A DNA stretch of 64,000 nucleotides from Halictus rubicundus (GCF_050948215.1 NW_027488827.1:248001-312000), one strand, 5' to 3'; positions 47,522 through 60,060 are shown, counted from the first letter of the stretch. Program-made: numbers and translations. The notes: a model not told the origin generated them from the sequence alone.

Positions 47522-47690
47522 AATGCGGTTATGTGTCGGGAGACCGCGTGACTCGAGATCGACAGAGAGAGCCGATCGATGCCGGCAGAACCCGAATGGC
47601 AAATGCAGCGCCAGTAGCGTCGGGAATCGCAACTACACCGGCAAATGTCTTATACCGATCTAACAATAAGGTATTATCGAAATAATTTTT
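47522..47690. other. copy-B-specific flank of the TIR element
   Basis: This sequence is absent from copy A, where 40 bp of unrelated AT-rich DNA lies at the same place. It may preserve part of the original copia LTR or come with the TIR element. Confidence 0.35.
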
Positions 47691-49047
47691 TACAACAAAA
47701 CGGTCAGGAATCGATTTTGTCCAGTTAATAAACGTCTACTCTGAATCAAGGGCCGGATTAAAAAGATGAGACACGAAGTACGCCGACAAATGATAGGCAA
47801 AAACGTGCCAGCGGGCGCTGGTCGAAAACCGAAGGGCGACACGTGTCCTCGAAGGCTGAATGGATGCGATCAATAGGGAGAGGACAAACAAAGGGGTCCG
47901 CACCCCTGTATCTTCCGACGCGAATTAAATTCTCAATTTGATGCACCGTGTAGTCGTCCGGAAACAAGCCGGGCAAAATTAACAACAATCGAACGAACAA
48001 GATAGTGGCGAAAATGAATAGAAGACAGCCCTCGGGTGTATGCACGACGAGAAGAAAGAAGCAACGTACATACACGCTGCTCGCGCGATCACCAACGGGG
48101 GTGGGTTGGATTAAGGAATCCTGACTATTTCGAAGAAACGGGGAACGGACACATCGAATAATTGTAATCTGTGACCCAGAAATCGTGATCGAGATGGATC
48201 GACAGGCAATTTTAACTTCCTGCAAAATTTTTGCATTCTTGAAATTGGAACCTGGGCTCCCGTGTGCTACGTCATTTCAAGAGTTAGCGGAAGCAATTCG
48301 TTCTACACGAAAATTGTCAAGAAGAATATTTTTTAATGGACAATTTAATCCCTTAAACGTTCCCAAATATCGATCTGTTTAAAAATTACGTAAAATAACA
48401 CTAAAACGGCGGGACCCGTTGAAACGAGTCTAAACAATGTTCTCAAATCTTCATTTGTCTAAAAAGCGCGTGAATAGACACTGGAACTAGAGGCCTAAAG
48501 ATTAAAAATTGTATAATTCACGAGCGTCGACAGACTGCGCAAACGCATTCACGGAAGATCGTTCAATAAATATATTTCAATATGTTTACGATACGTTTAT
48601 CAAAACAAAACACTCGAATGGGTATTCATGCGTTTGGTACTTAAATAACGATATAAAATAAAGCAATTGAGTTGCTGAAGAACCTGCTGACAAAACACGG
48701 AATTGATTTCTCTCACTCAGCAGCTACGCGGTGTTGACGGGAATAACACGATTTTCTCTCTGTAGAAATGTTCCAGCGTGGAATGACAATTTCGTGTTCG
48801 TTCGTGCGTCACTGCATTCTCTTGAAAGCCACTCGAGAGCCATTCGGACCCGGTCACATTTTCGCCGTCAAAATAAAATGCAATAATAACCACAGTAAAA
48901 GCAAACGTCCCGACCAATCGTCTTACATCGAAAGAAAATTGTAGGTGGTAATAAATATTGATTTTGAAGTTCGATAAAGAAATATCACGTCACTAGCATG
49001 TGACCGACGTGTTAGTCCAAGTTAACGACAGAGATAAAATCGTAATA

Positions 49048-49136
49048 CAGTGAATTCTCGATATATGTGACAGGTCTTGCCAGCGTCAAGTATCATGCAG
49101 GCCTTGGCGACATATATAGAGAAATCACTTTGTATT
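49048..49136. mobile_element. 89-bp hairpin MITE (copy B)
   Basis: Twin of 18563-18651. Confidence 0.65.
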
Positions 49137-49645
49137 ACAAAATACTAGAAAGAGAAAAGGGAAGATGAACAGAGATAAAATGATGTTCATTCAAAGTTAA
49201 AAGACATGGGTTCACCCAGCGGCGCGCGAAATTGACAAAGCCCGCCCGGGAAACAATAGTTATGAAACTGCGAAACCGAGAGGGGCGAGTCTCGTTCACT
49301 GGGAAATTGAATGATCGCTCGTTATGCACTTTATACAAGCAACAGAGGCTGATGAGACAATTAGTCGATTCCACCGAGATCGGATTAATTGATTTGTAAG
49401 TTTGCGGACCGGCGAGAACGCTGCACAAAAAAAATTCTATCTGCATTCTATCGATGCGACTTGTCAATAAACGGACATTTTAGTTTTATTCAAGTATATA
49501 AAATCGTGATTTTACAACACTCTGGTCATTTGTTGTCCAATTTTTTCGCTGACTTGCAACTAGACTTGTAGATGACTAAAATACAGCAGTGTGCGAATTA
49601 ACGCGAACATACCGATATTTTGAATGTCTTATTACTTTTCTAAAT

Positions 49646-49853
49646 TTGGCAACATGACTATGTCAGTGGTTGCTGTGATGACCTGTTAGGTATTAACGTG
49701 TCGTTAGTGGATAAGTCTGTGACAAATTACATAATTACATAATTATTTCATTTCCGCTAACGACGCGTCAATACCGCTCGGCAGGTCAGCGCAGACTAAT
49801 TCATCAAACGTACAACAAAATGGCCGCAAGCGCTGACAAAGTCATGATGCCAA
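49646..49853. mobile_element. 208-bp foldback MITE (copy B)
   Basis: Twin of 19161-19368, with one substitution in the right arm (CCAACTTC versus CCAATTTC) and one in the left (TATTAACG versus TATTGACG). Confidence 0.75.
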
Positions 49854-51936
49854 CTTCATGTTGCAAGGTCCAATCAATTTACTCTGAATTTTAGAAATTT
49901 TCGAAGATCTTCTCACACTATAAATGTGTAAAGGTTCACAATTTAATTACAGTAAATTCAATACGGTCCCAAGGAACAGCAATCTCTTAATTGCGCTCGT
50001 ACACAAGCTTGTAAGTACTGGCTGCTGAGGGATGAAAAGCATCGTTCATGGTCTCGCATTTTAATATCCGCGAATCGATCAGCAAGACCCTCTGTCTGGC
50101 TCTGCACGGATAGACTGCGAGTGTAATTAGCCGGCAGGCCATCAACGTTTAATAAAGTTTATTTAATCAGTCACGATTACAGAGAAAGGGGCATTGGGAA
50201 CGGTAATCCAACCGGAAACGCGCTTCAATTTCCGAGGATCGAATTTTCCACATACCAGGGATGCTGAACGCACTTCATTTCGTTTCATAATTTCCATTTC
50301 TACAAACCGATTGTAACCTCGTAATGACTACTGCCTGGTCCCGCTTTAGGGGGGGGGGGGCGGGACAACCCGGGCACTTGCCCGGGGCGCCAATATTTAG
50401 GGGCGCAATTTTGGCTGTAAGTTTGCAATTTGTTTTTTTGCCCGACGCTTCGTAACCGCTGGAGCGGGCTCTGCTATTGATCATCCCAAACTTTCATATG
50501 GAGAAATGCTAACAAATCGTTCGAATGCACGACGAACATGTAATTAATATACCGTCGATGTATATTGGCAAATACAATTAGCTAGAACGAAATATGCGCT
50601 CACGTCGTTGCTCGTTATACTGATATTCCAGATAAGCCGTAGGCTATGGATTGACGATTCGCATTAATTTAACGGGATTAAATTCCTGTTGCAGTAAAAA
50701 TCTTCCAAAAGGAGTTCGCGTTGGAACAAAATGGCGCGTGTTCTATTTAAAATCGATGGACAAAAAATGTAATAACGACTGCCTGAGAACCTCGCTGGTT
50801 CTAAATTTTAATAAATTTTATTTTATTATTTGCCTACTAGGAATATCGCCATTTTCGTTATCCCGAGGTAACAACTTTCTCTTCCACAACCAGCTATGTA
50901 ACCACACTGTCAAGCAATCGCAGTTAAATTATATCCCCGCGAACCCTCGGGAAATGGAAAACTTTCGACATCGAAGAGGCGAGAAGTTCGCACAGGACAC
51001 GTGCTCGGACACGAGAGATCCTAAGAGCGTGATTGCGGCTCGTTCAGCTGGAAAAGATCCTAACCACGTTCTTATGCTCCCTAACACGGCTATCTAAAGT
51101 CACGCATAAACGCCTCCAAGATCAAGGCGGATTTATTCGTCCCTTTGTCAACCGCTTACCCGACTTTTCCTTTGACGCGTGTTGCATAATGTCCCGTGAA
51201 AATTGAGTTGTTGCGACGAGTGCCATTTCGCTTTGTTCTATGCAGTTTTTCCGTTCTTAACGCAACGACCTCGTTCTCGAACCCTTCAACGAAATAGCCG
51301 ATGCCCTTTGTCCCGGAAATGTACCTTCGATTTCCTCTGTGCGCGCAGACCGTCGCCAGTATAATGAATCAAAGATAAATTGTAACAGATACGCCAATTT
51401 GGTCTTACCATCTCGTAATTGAAATAGTGGAATGACATTTCTCCCTTTCCTTGTGTTTTATTCGAATTACTCTTTCTCTTTCTCTCTTTCTTCCTCTCTC
51501 CTTCGTTAAGGGAATTCAATTACCTCTGCTTGCTCGCCAAACTACATTGCATTTAAGAGCCAAGACTCCGCAGATTCGCGATAAGGTACAGTGACCACAT
51601 TACCGACAAAAATAGGCGAAAAATGGTTTTACGTGCCTCAACTTTTCGTCCTTATATGAGAATATTTTTCGCTGGGAAAGCGCTTCTTTGAAAGAGGAAG
51701 GTTCAGTCTAGCGCGCGCTGATCGTGAGCTGACGAGATTATGCAGATATTTGGTAATATTAATATAAGCATTAGTAGTAGGCCAAAAAGTCGAGAGTAGC
51801 GCGCGCTAGATAATATCACCTGCTACAAATTGAGCTATATTTTGTCCTGATTCTCTGCGAAATAAAGCGAAAAACTTGAAGCACGTTTCCGCCGTCAGAA
51901 TTCATGATATCGATAATACAGAGCAAAAAATGTGAC

Positions 51937-52309
51937 CAGTTTAGTCACAGACTTGAGATCCGTCGGATCAATACCAAGACGGATCTGAAGTCAGTGCCTG
52001 AAGGCTGTGAACAGAAATTATACAACAGTCACCGATCTGATGACTCTGAAAAAGTCACGTGACTACCCTCGGCTCTTAATTACAATTTAATTCGCGGTAA
52101 TTCGTAACCCAGTTGTGAACTGTACTGAATCCATCATTTTGTCGAAGCTGAAGTTAGTCTAGTCAACTTTACCAGTCTGGAATTGCAGATTGATGCGAAA
52201 GGAGCTCTGCAAATTTGTTTATAACATCCCAAAAAGAGAGATTCGTATATATTCAAGTTTTCCATACGAGCAGTTGACCCTGCAATATTTTCTGCCAATA
52301 CCATCTTAA
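51937..52309. other. 373-bp insertion present only in copy B
   Basis: Copy A reads TGTGAC directly into AAAAACCTC at 21450-21464. Copy B has about 373 bp between them. It has no clear inverted ends or target duplication, apart from an A run at the right side. It is either an unknown short element or sequence deleted from copy A. Confidence 0.6.
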
Positions 52310-54584
52310 AAAACCTCAAAAAGCGTTCCAGTCTGGTTCGACCAGTGACCCGCAAAATGGTGGTTGTCAAGGGCTTCGTTGCAAGGATGCGCGACAGGTA
52401 TTGTGCTTGATGCATCGGTTACCTCGTACTGGGGGTCGTTAATGGATTTTAGTTAATGCGTTTTCCTCAGCCATTAGTGCTGGTCCCCATTAGCAAGTTT
52501 AATTAAAAAATGTTCTCCGGACGCTGCTCAAGCGTCACCAGCGCAATTAACAGAACGGTCGAACGGAAGGAAAAAGCCCGACTGCAACAAATAATTCAGC
52601 CATCCTGATGCGCCCGAGCACTATAAATATTCGCCGAACTACGCGCTTCGGGAAGAAGACGCGGGAAATACGGCAATTTCCGTCGACGTATTTTCAGCGA
52701 ACAAAGACCACCTAACCTAACCTAAAGTCCACCTAACTGCACCGGACCAATACACCGATTCGTTCCCATCAAAAAGAGGAGAAACGAAGAAGAAAATTAT
52801 CGAATTATTATTATCAGTGCTGTTGCAGATACGTAGGTGCACGCATTCACAATTTGAACGACGCGTGAAGGGCTCGAAAGTCGTTCAGTGTAAATCCAAT
52901 TTTCTTATTTTAATTTTTATAATTCTGGGATTGTTAATATTACATATATTCTTCCGAACGTTTATGCACACATCTTTTGACATCGTCGATTTAGAAAAAT
53001 TAAAGGAACTGTTGCTCAGTGATTTTTATGCAAAATAAAAATTTTCAAGCCTTGGAAGCTACATTGAAATTTATTTCTTTTCTCAGTGTTCGAGCAATCA
53101 GCTGTTCGGTGCCGCTGTGCGTCGGCACGCACACACAGCAAATTAGCGACTGCCGAACTTTGTTTGTATTGAGGACTCGGCCGTCGTCGCGGTTCGTCTC
53201 CCTCTCACCACGCACACTTCGGGTGGCAAGGGTAGTTTGGGGTGCGTGGCGAGGGGAGAGAGCCGCGTCAATATACACGGCAATCCGTCGAGCCCTCGCT
53301 CTCTTTTCCGAGAATCGCAGTGGTAACAATAATAATTCAGTTAGCTCTCCCACAAATCACATTTTATTTCTCAAATCATTCGGATCGTAAGTTAAAGGTT
53401 CCTCGTTACGGAACCCAACGAAGATCCAAAACACTCCGTAACAATGAGAAGCTGAAAATAATTTTCAAAAAGTTATCTATTCGATCGATTCATTTTCGTT
53501 ATAAATGCGTAAAATCCCATAATGCAAACGCGTTGACGTTGGTGTGTTGTCGTCCATGCGCGGTGCTTTTAATTGAGCCTGAATTCGATTACTCGGCTGT
53601 GGCGTTTACAACCGATATTTATGTAATTACAACCGCGGTTTAATTCTGACACGGCCTTATTGCGGAAAGAGCCCTCAGTAAATATCGATTTGCCAATAAT
53701 AACTTCAACAGTGTTCGTTCGTTGGTCGGGTCACCCTAACCCCTTCGTGGAATCGAATTCCGACGCGAGTTGGTCGCGACAAACGGGAAGACAAAGCGGT
53801 CGGAGCGGTAGCTGGTAGGCCGACATGTGCCTCGGAAAGCCACCCTTCGGCTGACATTGAGGGCCAGAGTACCTTCTTTGGGTTCAGCTTCACCCATGAT
53901 GTGCAAAATTAAAAAATGTGACAACAAATTTTCTCCGCGGTTGACATAAATTTTTCAAAAAAATTGTTTACATCAGCTAAGAAACTAATTTAATGTCTCG
54001 AAAAAATTGAAGCCCAATGAGTGTTATCGTCTTTTCGAAAGTGTCCGATTACTGCCGTTTCCTGCCCAATTCGAACAACCTAGTGTCCGTAAATATAAAA
54101 TAACACAGTTTTCGTAAGCTAATGATTTTACCATTGGTTATCACTCATTCCCAAATTTTGGGATCACTGTACTAAAGCCCTTGGGAAACAGAAATTCTCG
54201 AATCAAGACACTTCCATTTTTCCACATCTGCCATAAGCTAATGATTTTTCTTTTCACTGTTATTCGTCCCGAAACTATGAGCTCACTATACTGACCCTTA
54301 GGCAGACCTTGAAAAATTTTAGTTAAAAGAAGAAATAGCTATTCGAAATAATTTATTTCCCACCTTTATTTCCATATTCCTGTTTGCAGATAAAAATAGT
54401 ATTGATTCATTTGATACATTAGCAATTTCAAGTATTATATTATTTCAATATTTATATTTCTTTATTTCAAATATGTCAAAAGAGGGTCGGTATAAAGTAT
54501 ACTCAAACGCGACAATCTGGGCACCAGATATAATTTTGAAAAATAACTTCACAATTACCTCAAACAATTATAAAATAAACTAAT

Positions 54585-54926
54585 TATGTTATTGAACACG
54601 TATGGGAGGGGATGACGGAAGAGGATGGCAGGGGATGGTTTGGGCAGTGCTCGGGTCGAGGGGGAAGGGGAGGAATGGTTGAGGAAGGTGGGCGAATGGT
54701 GGGAGAATATGACTGGAAGAGTCGATCGATGAGGTTAGGGAAGGGGGCGGAGGTGTGTGTGAGTGTGTGAGAGAGAGAGAAAAGACAGGTATGCTGTGTA
54801 TTATTATTTTTTCTGTGATAAGTTGCATAATGTAACTTATTGTAGGTTAAGTTATTGTATTTCTGGCGTTGGTTATTTTATTTTTATATTGTTACTTTTA
54901 TCCTATTTTATGGAAGGTCGACAAGA

Positions 54927-54961
<35 letters not shown>

Positions 54962-54980
54962 TGTGTATAAAGCTGTGTGC
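54585..54980 (+). mobile_element. LINE fragment cut by the duplication breakpoint (copy B)
   Basis: Twin of 23732-24140, with the left target repeat at 54566-54584. The 3' part and the right target repeat are missing because unrelated sequence begins at 54981. It lacks 13 bp near its start relative to copy A. Confidence 0.6.
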
Positions 54981-55032
54981 AGACAGAGGGTAACTTTTTC
55001 CCGTCAATTTGTGCTGCCTCACCTTATCTGGC

Positions 55033-55887
55033 GATACTGACAAGGGATCATATTCAGATGCGAAAATCCCATTTTGATGAGACTTATGGGAGCTTATAGT
55101 TCTTTGAAAGAAATTTGACACGTGCTTTTTTATCAGCAACCATCCACTCGGGCGTTAAAACCATATTTTTTGGGATATCTCGGAAACCAGACGTCGAAAA
55201 AATTTGAATTTTTTTTTAAATTGTGTGTTTTTCAATGGGAAATGTAGTCGCGCAAGAAAATTTTAACAAAAGCTTTTTGTTTAAACAATATATTAAAAAT
55301 TTGATTTTTTTTCAGTTTCCCTTATTTATTGTTAGTTCATTTTAATGTAAACTTGGGTGTGTGATCTTTGATCCAAAATAGGGGGTACATGTTTCAGGAT
55401 TTTTTTTTGCCATTTAACAATAATTATGCATAATGGAAGATATTCTTGCGCCTGGCGTGCGTAGGAAGGAATTCTGGCAGGTTTTATCGAAATGTAAGCA
55501 TTTAGTATAAACCTGTATAGTATTTTAAACAATACCACTGGGTTATGTGTCGTTTATTATTTTATTAGTAGCGAAAGAAGGTGGCGCAGGTAGCAGCGTG
55601 ACGCGGTGCTAATTATAATTACGGCGCGCCGCAAAAAAATCAAATTTTTAATATATTGTTTAAACAACAAACTTTTGTTAAAATTTTCTTGCGCGACTAC
55701 ATTTCCTATTGAAAAACACACAATTTAAAAAAAAATTCAAATTTTTTCGACCTCTGGTTACTCCTTCAAAGTGGATGGTTGCCGATAAAAAAAAAACAAG
55801 TGTGAAATATTTTTCAAAGAACTATAAGCTCCCACAAGTTTCATCAAAATCGGATTTTCGCATCTGATTATGTTCCCTTGTGAGTAT
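55033..55887. mobile_element. 855-bp foldback element next to the breakpoint
   Basis: The left arm (55033-55312) and right arm (about 55630-55887) are inverted copies of each other at high identity. The ends read ATACTGACAAGGGA and its complement TTCCCTTGTGAGTAT. A 300-bp centre separates them. It is non-coding. It begins 53 bp after the point where copy B loses homology to copy A. Confidence 0.8.
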
Positions 55888-56049
55888 GAAAGGGACGAGG
55901 AGTTCTAGCAATAAATGACGGTCGACGAAGCGAGGTTCTACTGTAATTATTTCTCTTTCTATCGATATTTTACCGACCGTATATGACACCACATTTTAAA
56001 AAAGGACATCTTAAACAATATCATATGATGAAGTCTATTGCCAATACAA

Positions 56050-57617
56050 CCGCTGGTAACCAATGCGTTAACTATTTCTCTCCCATCATCATGTTTTCTA
56101 TCATCCTACCAATGAGTCACAGATTAAATAGGAGTCGCGAGTGACCGACGAGGAATAAGTCGTAGCCAGAAGAGAACAAAAACACGAGGGGTCAACCGTA
56201 TGGCGATCAGACGTATTAAAAACGCCGTAAGCAATTCTCCCCCTAAATTCTCTTCCCTTGGCGCGGTTCTCATCTCTGACGGTCGCAGGGGTGGGAAGAA
56301 AGGATGTCACGTATATACAGTTTCGCTGTCAAAGGGACGATACGTACTTTCGCACGAATTATGAAAAGCTACACCACAAGTGGGTAGCGATATTGTTACC
56401 ACCGGGATGCTTCTGTTCTCACTGAAGAAAAGGGTGGTATTTGCTGAGAGCACGTGGGTGGTACACACCGCGACATACATTCTGTGTAAGACTCTAGCAA
56501 ACCGCGCGTGCCTGTGTTGCACGAAAAAATTTGCCCTTTCCGGAGGCGATGCTTTATTTCCAGAGAAACTGTTTGTCCCTGAGCCTCGTGGCTGGAAAAA
56601 TTATGATAGTGGAACTGGCAAAAGTGGAGCTAACACCTCTCCTCACCTGTGAAGAAATGTGGAAAATACAAAGCAGGCACTGTTGCTTAACGTTTCTTCG
56701 TAAAAACGGATTTATATTATTATTTATTACCTAATTCTACGATTGCACGTTGAAGCAGCCAAGCGATGGAGGCAGAAATCGCAGCCGGTAGAAATAAAAT
56801 AAAATTAATCAGCATATTAGGAGGTAACGATTTTCGATATTTCATGGCCGATTAAATGACTAGTGATCGAGCCGTGGGTCCTGTAACTTCTTACTCTGAC
56901 ACAACAGCGAAGAGAAGTGAGGGTTAGGCCGACATAAACGTGAATGCTGTCAGTAGAACCGGGGTAATGTAGAACAGAAAAGGAGAGAACGTCCCTGGTA
57001 AACACAGAATAACAAGCCGACTCTTTCCTTGTGCCGCTGAAAACGTACTAATGAAATTATTCGCCACGCCTAACACTGATTACTGCCGCGTTCCCGGTGA
57101 CCAATCAATAATTTCGTGGAATTTGAAAGTTTTCTGTAACAGCGCATGGAGAGTGTCGAATTACAAAAATTATATTTTAAAAGATTATTCATCCTAGACT
57201 AAACGAACAATGATTAACAAGACTGCAGATTTTATAGATTCCTGTTAAGAATGAATGGATCATAAGTAAAACAGTATAGAGGCATTTAGAAAATCTAAAA
57301 ATGTTTAAATGATTCAAAAGAGAAATAAATTTGGTTTGTGTATTTTCCAATGAACGCAGGCGATATTTATTTCGCATTAAAGTTCGCAATCTAGTGATTG
57401 ATCTTTCACCCGAGCGACTCGATGGCTCTTCTCTCTATTTGAACGTGTCATCCGTTATATTTTTCGATTTCAATAAGCGCGGATTACGTCCCGTCAACGC
57501 GAAAAAGCTCATCCATACGACTATACACGAAACGCAATGAAATAAATGCGTCATTTCTGGCGAACGCGATTGTTAATCTTTTTTCCAATCTCGTGAAATC
57601 CCATGGTTATTTGCGGC
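56050..57617 (+). repeat. diverged tail of the duplicated unit, copy B
   Basis: Colinear with 26800-27959 and 29402-29900 at roughly 75-85 percent by eye, without the LINE. It ends around the CCATGGTTATTTGCGG sequence (compare CCATGGTCATTTACGG at about 29899). Confidence 0.8.
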
Positions 57618-58352
57618 CATTTTGTCGACAGACACATCTTGTTACCTTGTGTGTTGTATTTAGCCCTTCCACACGCACTAGACCGGGACAAGGATATGCA
57701 AAATGAGGGGAAAATACCCCGTCTATACAATCGTGCCTCACGAACGCTGTCCGCTTGAAATATCTTTTAACGATTCGCAAAAACAGTGAGGACAAGAATT
57801 GTTGGATTTAAAGGCATAATATGGTATAGGATGTAAAAATATGAAAATATGAAATATAAAAATGTAGAGATAGATTTTGTTTTATTTTTTTTTATATGAA
57901 ATCCGAAGAGATTCATAAATAAGGCTTATAACTTCTGCATCCATTTAACTACAATCTTATTTCTCCTGTCGATTTCTGTTTTGACGCTCACATTTGGATA
58001 TTATCTAATTACTTAAAAAATTGATGTCTCAAAATTTTACATAAATATTTGAAATCTGGTTACAGTGAATCCGCTTTATATGCCAAAAGTTCGGGTCTTG
58101 TCGTGCTCGGGGCACTATTCTTTGATGCAGTGCCGAACGTTGAAAAGGACAGCGATATTCACCGCCATTTACAGTTCGCCGCAGTCCAAATATATGATTC
58201 CGATGATATTTACTTGTGTAATGAACGATTGAAGTTCCGGAAGCCAAAAAAAGACAGCATATGGGATAGAAAAAGACGCGGAGAGTCGAAGCGTTTGGGA
58301 AAGATGAAAGAAAGACTGGCCTTTAAACCAAAACTTAAAGTTTTTTATTATT
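57618..58352. other. unassigned sequence between duplication and gypsy element
   Basis: No gene is recognised. A TACAGTGAATCCGC motif near 58062 resembles MITE ends. The arm 58193-58230 is an inverted copy of 58486-58522. The open frame at 58049-58354 lacks an ATG and any domain. Confidence 0.4.
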
Positions 58353-58592
58353 AACTTTTTTTTACGGGACTTTCACCAATATATTTGTTGAATTTTTCTG
58401 ATTATAATGATACCAAACACGATACAATTGGGATCATATTTACACTAACTTTCCGTTAATATAATTGTAATGGGAAGTAACTTTCATCGTTCATTACACA
58501 AGTAAATATCATCGGAATCATATCATATTTGGTTTCATTTTAATCAGAAAAATGCCGCGAATGTGTTGGTGAAAGTCTCGTGAAAAAGTAAT
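58353..58592. mobile_element. about 240-bp foldback MITE beside the gypsy element
   Basis: Inverted ends with GGGACTTTCACCAA on the left and the complement TTGGTGAAAGTCTCG on the right, continuing inward through a TTTTTCTGATTA stretch. The gypsy insertion lies immediately to the right. Confidence 0.6.
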
Positions 58593-58597
58593 GAAGA

Positions 58598-58876
58598 TGT
58601 GGCGGCCCGCGCAAAGAGCACGCCGACCACCGACAACATACAATGTATACGCGGCGGCGACCGTCCTCGGAAAGCCGCAGCGAAACACGTGAAGATCGGC
58701 TTAGGGGACGGTCGCCATCTGCTAAACAATCGACTGACGCGAGGGAGAATCGGTCGGTCGAAGGCATGTGATCGACACTCGCTCGCGAACGTCGGTATAG
58801 GACGGTTGAAGGTCCACCGACGAATAAAGACGTATACCCGCGAACACGGCCTCAGTCATTTCACCCGACTCCCACA
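58598..58876 (+). repeat. gypsy 5' LTR
   Basis: Begins TGTGGCGGCCCGC and ends CTCCCACA. Contains AATAAA at about 58825. It differs from the 3' LTR at four positions, all in the first 100 bases. Confidence 0.95.
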
Positions 58877-58880
58877 TAAT

Positions 58881-58898
58881 TGGTGACCCCGACGTGAT
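58881..58898 (+). other. gypsy primer-binding site, tRNA-Trp
   Basis: TGGTGACCCCGACGTGAT is complementary over 18 nt to the 3' end of animal tRNA-Trp including CCA. It starts 4 bp after the LTR. Confidence 0.85.
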
Positions 58899-58974
58899 CT
58901 GTCGCGCAAAGGCAGAGCGAACCGCGGTAGTGTGCAGTTCGGGTGCATAAAAAAATTAATTACGGAACGCAGCG

Positions 58975-59790
58975 ATGACTGACCCGCTAGCGCCCGGTAA
59001 CGCCAACGTCGTACCCTTGGCGGGCGTAGCACGAGTGGCCATAAAAATCCCACCGTTCTGGGAAAAGAACCCGCGAATATGGTTCCAGCAATTGGAATCC
59101 CAGTTTGTCCTGTCTGGGATCACGCAGGACGTCACAAAGTACCACTACGTCACAGCGAACTTGGAGAACAGGTACGCTGACGTAGTGGCCGACATTATCG
59201 GCAGCCCGCCGGAGGGCAATATGTACGAAACGCTCAAGACGGAGCTCATACGGCGAATCGCGGATTCCAAGGAACAGGACATCCGAAACCTGCTGGAACG
59301 CGAGGAGATCGGGGACCGGAAGCCTTCTGTCTTCCTGCGACGCCTGCAGGGCCTCGCCGCCGGTGCCGTGACAGACGAGTTCCTGAAGACGCTGTGGATG
59401 GCGCGGCTGCCAACGAACGTACAAACTGTGCTGGTGACGAGACGGAAGGACCCGCTGTCCGACCTCGCGGCCCTCGCCGATGCCGTCATCGAGGTGTCGT
59501 CTCGTCCGCAGGTCAACGCCGCATCGACGAGTCGAATGGACGAGACCCAGGCGTTGATAGCGGAACTCCGCCGCGAAATCGCGGCCCTTCGCGTCGGTAT
59601 GGACACCCGCCGCGCGCGGTCCAAGTCGCGCGGTCCTCGCGAAAGAAGGGCGTCGAAGTCGCGAAGCCGAAGCGACGAGGTATCACCTGGTGACGGCAGA
59701 TGCTGGTACCACTGGAAGCACGGTCCCGCCGCGAGGAAGTGCCGCGACCCGTGTTCCCAAGCGACGGAAAACCGGCGGGACGGTCGTTGA
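58975..59790 (+). CDS. gag: gypsy Gag protein
   Basis: A 271-residue capsid/nucleocapsid precursor that would package element RNA into cytoplasmic particles. It starts at the first ATG after the primer site. Residues 22-200 form an alpha-helical capsid-like region starting with a VAIKIPPFWEKNPRIWF motif and containing LRRLQGLA and LWMARLP, characteristic of insect gypsy Gag. An Arg/Ser-rich basic stretch (about 210-232) and a zinc-knuckle-like cluster (C243, H246, C256, C260) follow and should bind RNA. The frame ends at 59790 within overlap of the protease frame, which lies at -1, so protease-pol expression would need a -1 frameshift. I see no canonical slippery heptamer (GGAAAAC at 59766 is the nearest candidate). 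The ORF is intact. Confidence 0.9.
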   Translation: MTDPLAPGNANVVPLAGVARVAIKIPPFWEKNPRIWFQQLESQFVLSGITQDVTKYHYVTANLENRYADVVADIIGSPPEGNMYETLKTELIRRIADSKEQDIRNLLEREEIGDRKPSVFLRRLQGLAAGAVTDEFLKTLWMARLPTNVQTVLVTRRKDPLSDLAALADAVIEVSSRPQVNAASTSRMDETQALIAELRREIAALRVGMDTRRARSKSRGPRERRASKSRSRSDEVSPGDGRCWYHWKHGPAARKCRDPCSQATENRRDGR

Positions 59791-60032
59791 TGGCGGCGAA
59801 CGACTCTGCGCCGGCTACAAGCCGCCTGTTCGTGACGGATCGGACAACAAAAATCACCTTCATGGTGGACACAGGATCCGACCTGTGCGTTTTCCCGCGT
59901 TCGCGTGTGAGTGGTGCACGCGAAAGGACGGCATATGAACTTTACGCCGCGAACGGTTCAACGATCACAACGTACGGCTCCGTGAGGTTCGCGTTGAACT
60001 TCGGACTAATAGACATATATATATATATATAG
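59700..60032 (+). pseudogene. gypsy aspartic protease, truncated
   Basis: This frame contains the catalytic FMVDTGSDLC motif (Asp at 59868-59870) of retropepsin-type proteases, which normally cut the polyprotein. It runs to about FALNFG and then degenerates into an (AT)n tract and a stop. The usual second half with the hydrophobic ILG-type flap/active-site partner motif is missing. The downstream pol frame resumes with RLIDG-like sequence in another register. I infer a deletion of part of the protease, with a microsatellite formed or captured at the junction. The frame overlaps the end of gag in the -1 register. Confidence 0.8.
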
Positions 60033-60060
60033 ACTAATAGAATAGAAAAAACTAATAGAC
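60010..60060 (+). repeat. (AT)n and ACTAATAGA repeats at the protease deletion
   Basis: About eight AT units flanked by three copies of an ACTAATAGA-like motif. They lie exactly where the protease frame is lost. Confidence 0.8.

Larger units (their letters stand above)
29988..54980 (+). repeat. large direct tandem duplication, copy B
   Basis: Counterpart of 1227-24140. It differs by a shorter left edge, a collapsed MITE at 42112, a 1910-bp TIR insertion at 45612 with extra flanking sequence to about 47690, a 31-bp deletion at about 48908 bounded by GT microhomology, and a 373-bp insertion at 51937. Homology stops at 54980, where a foldback-bearing segment begins. Confidence 0.95.
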
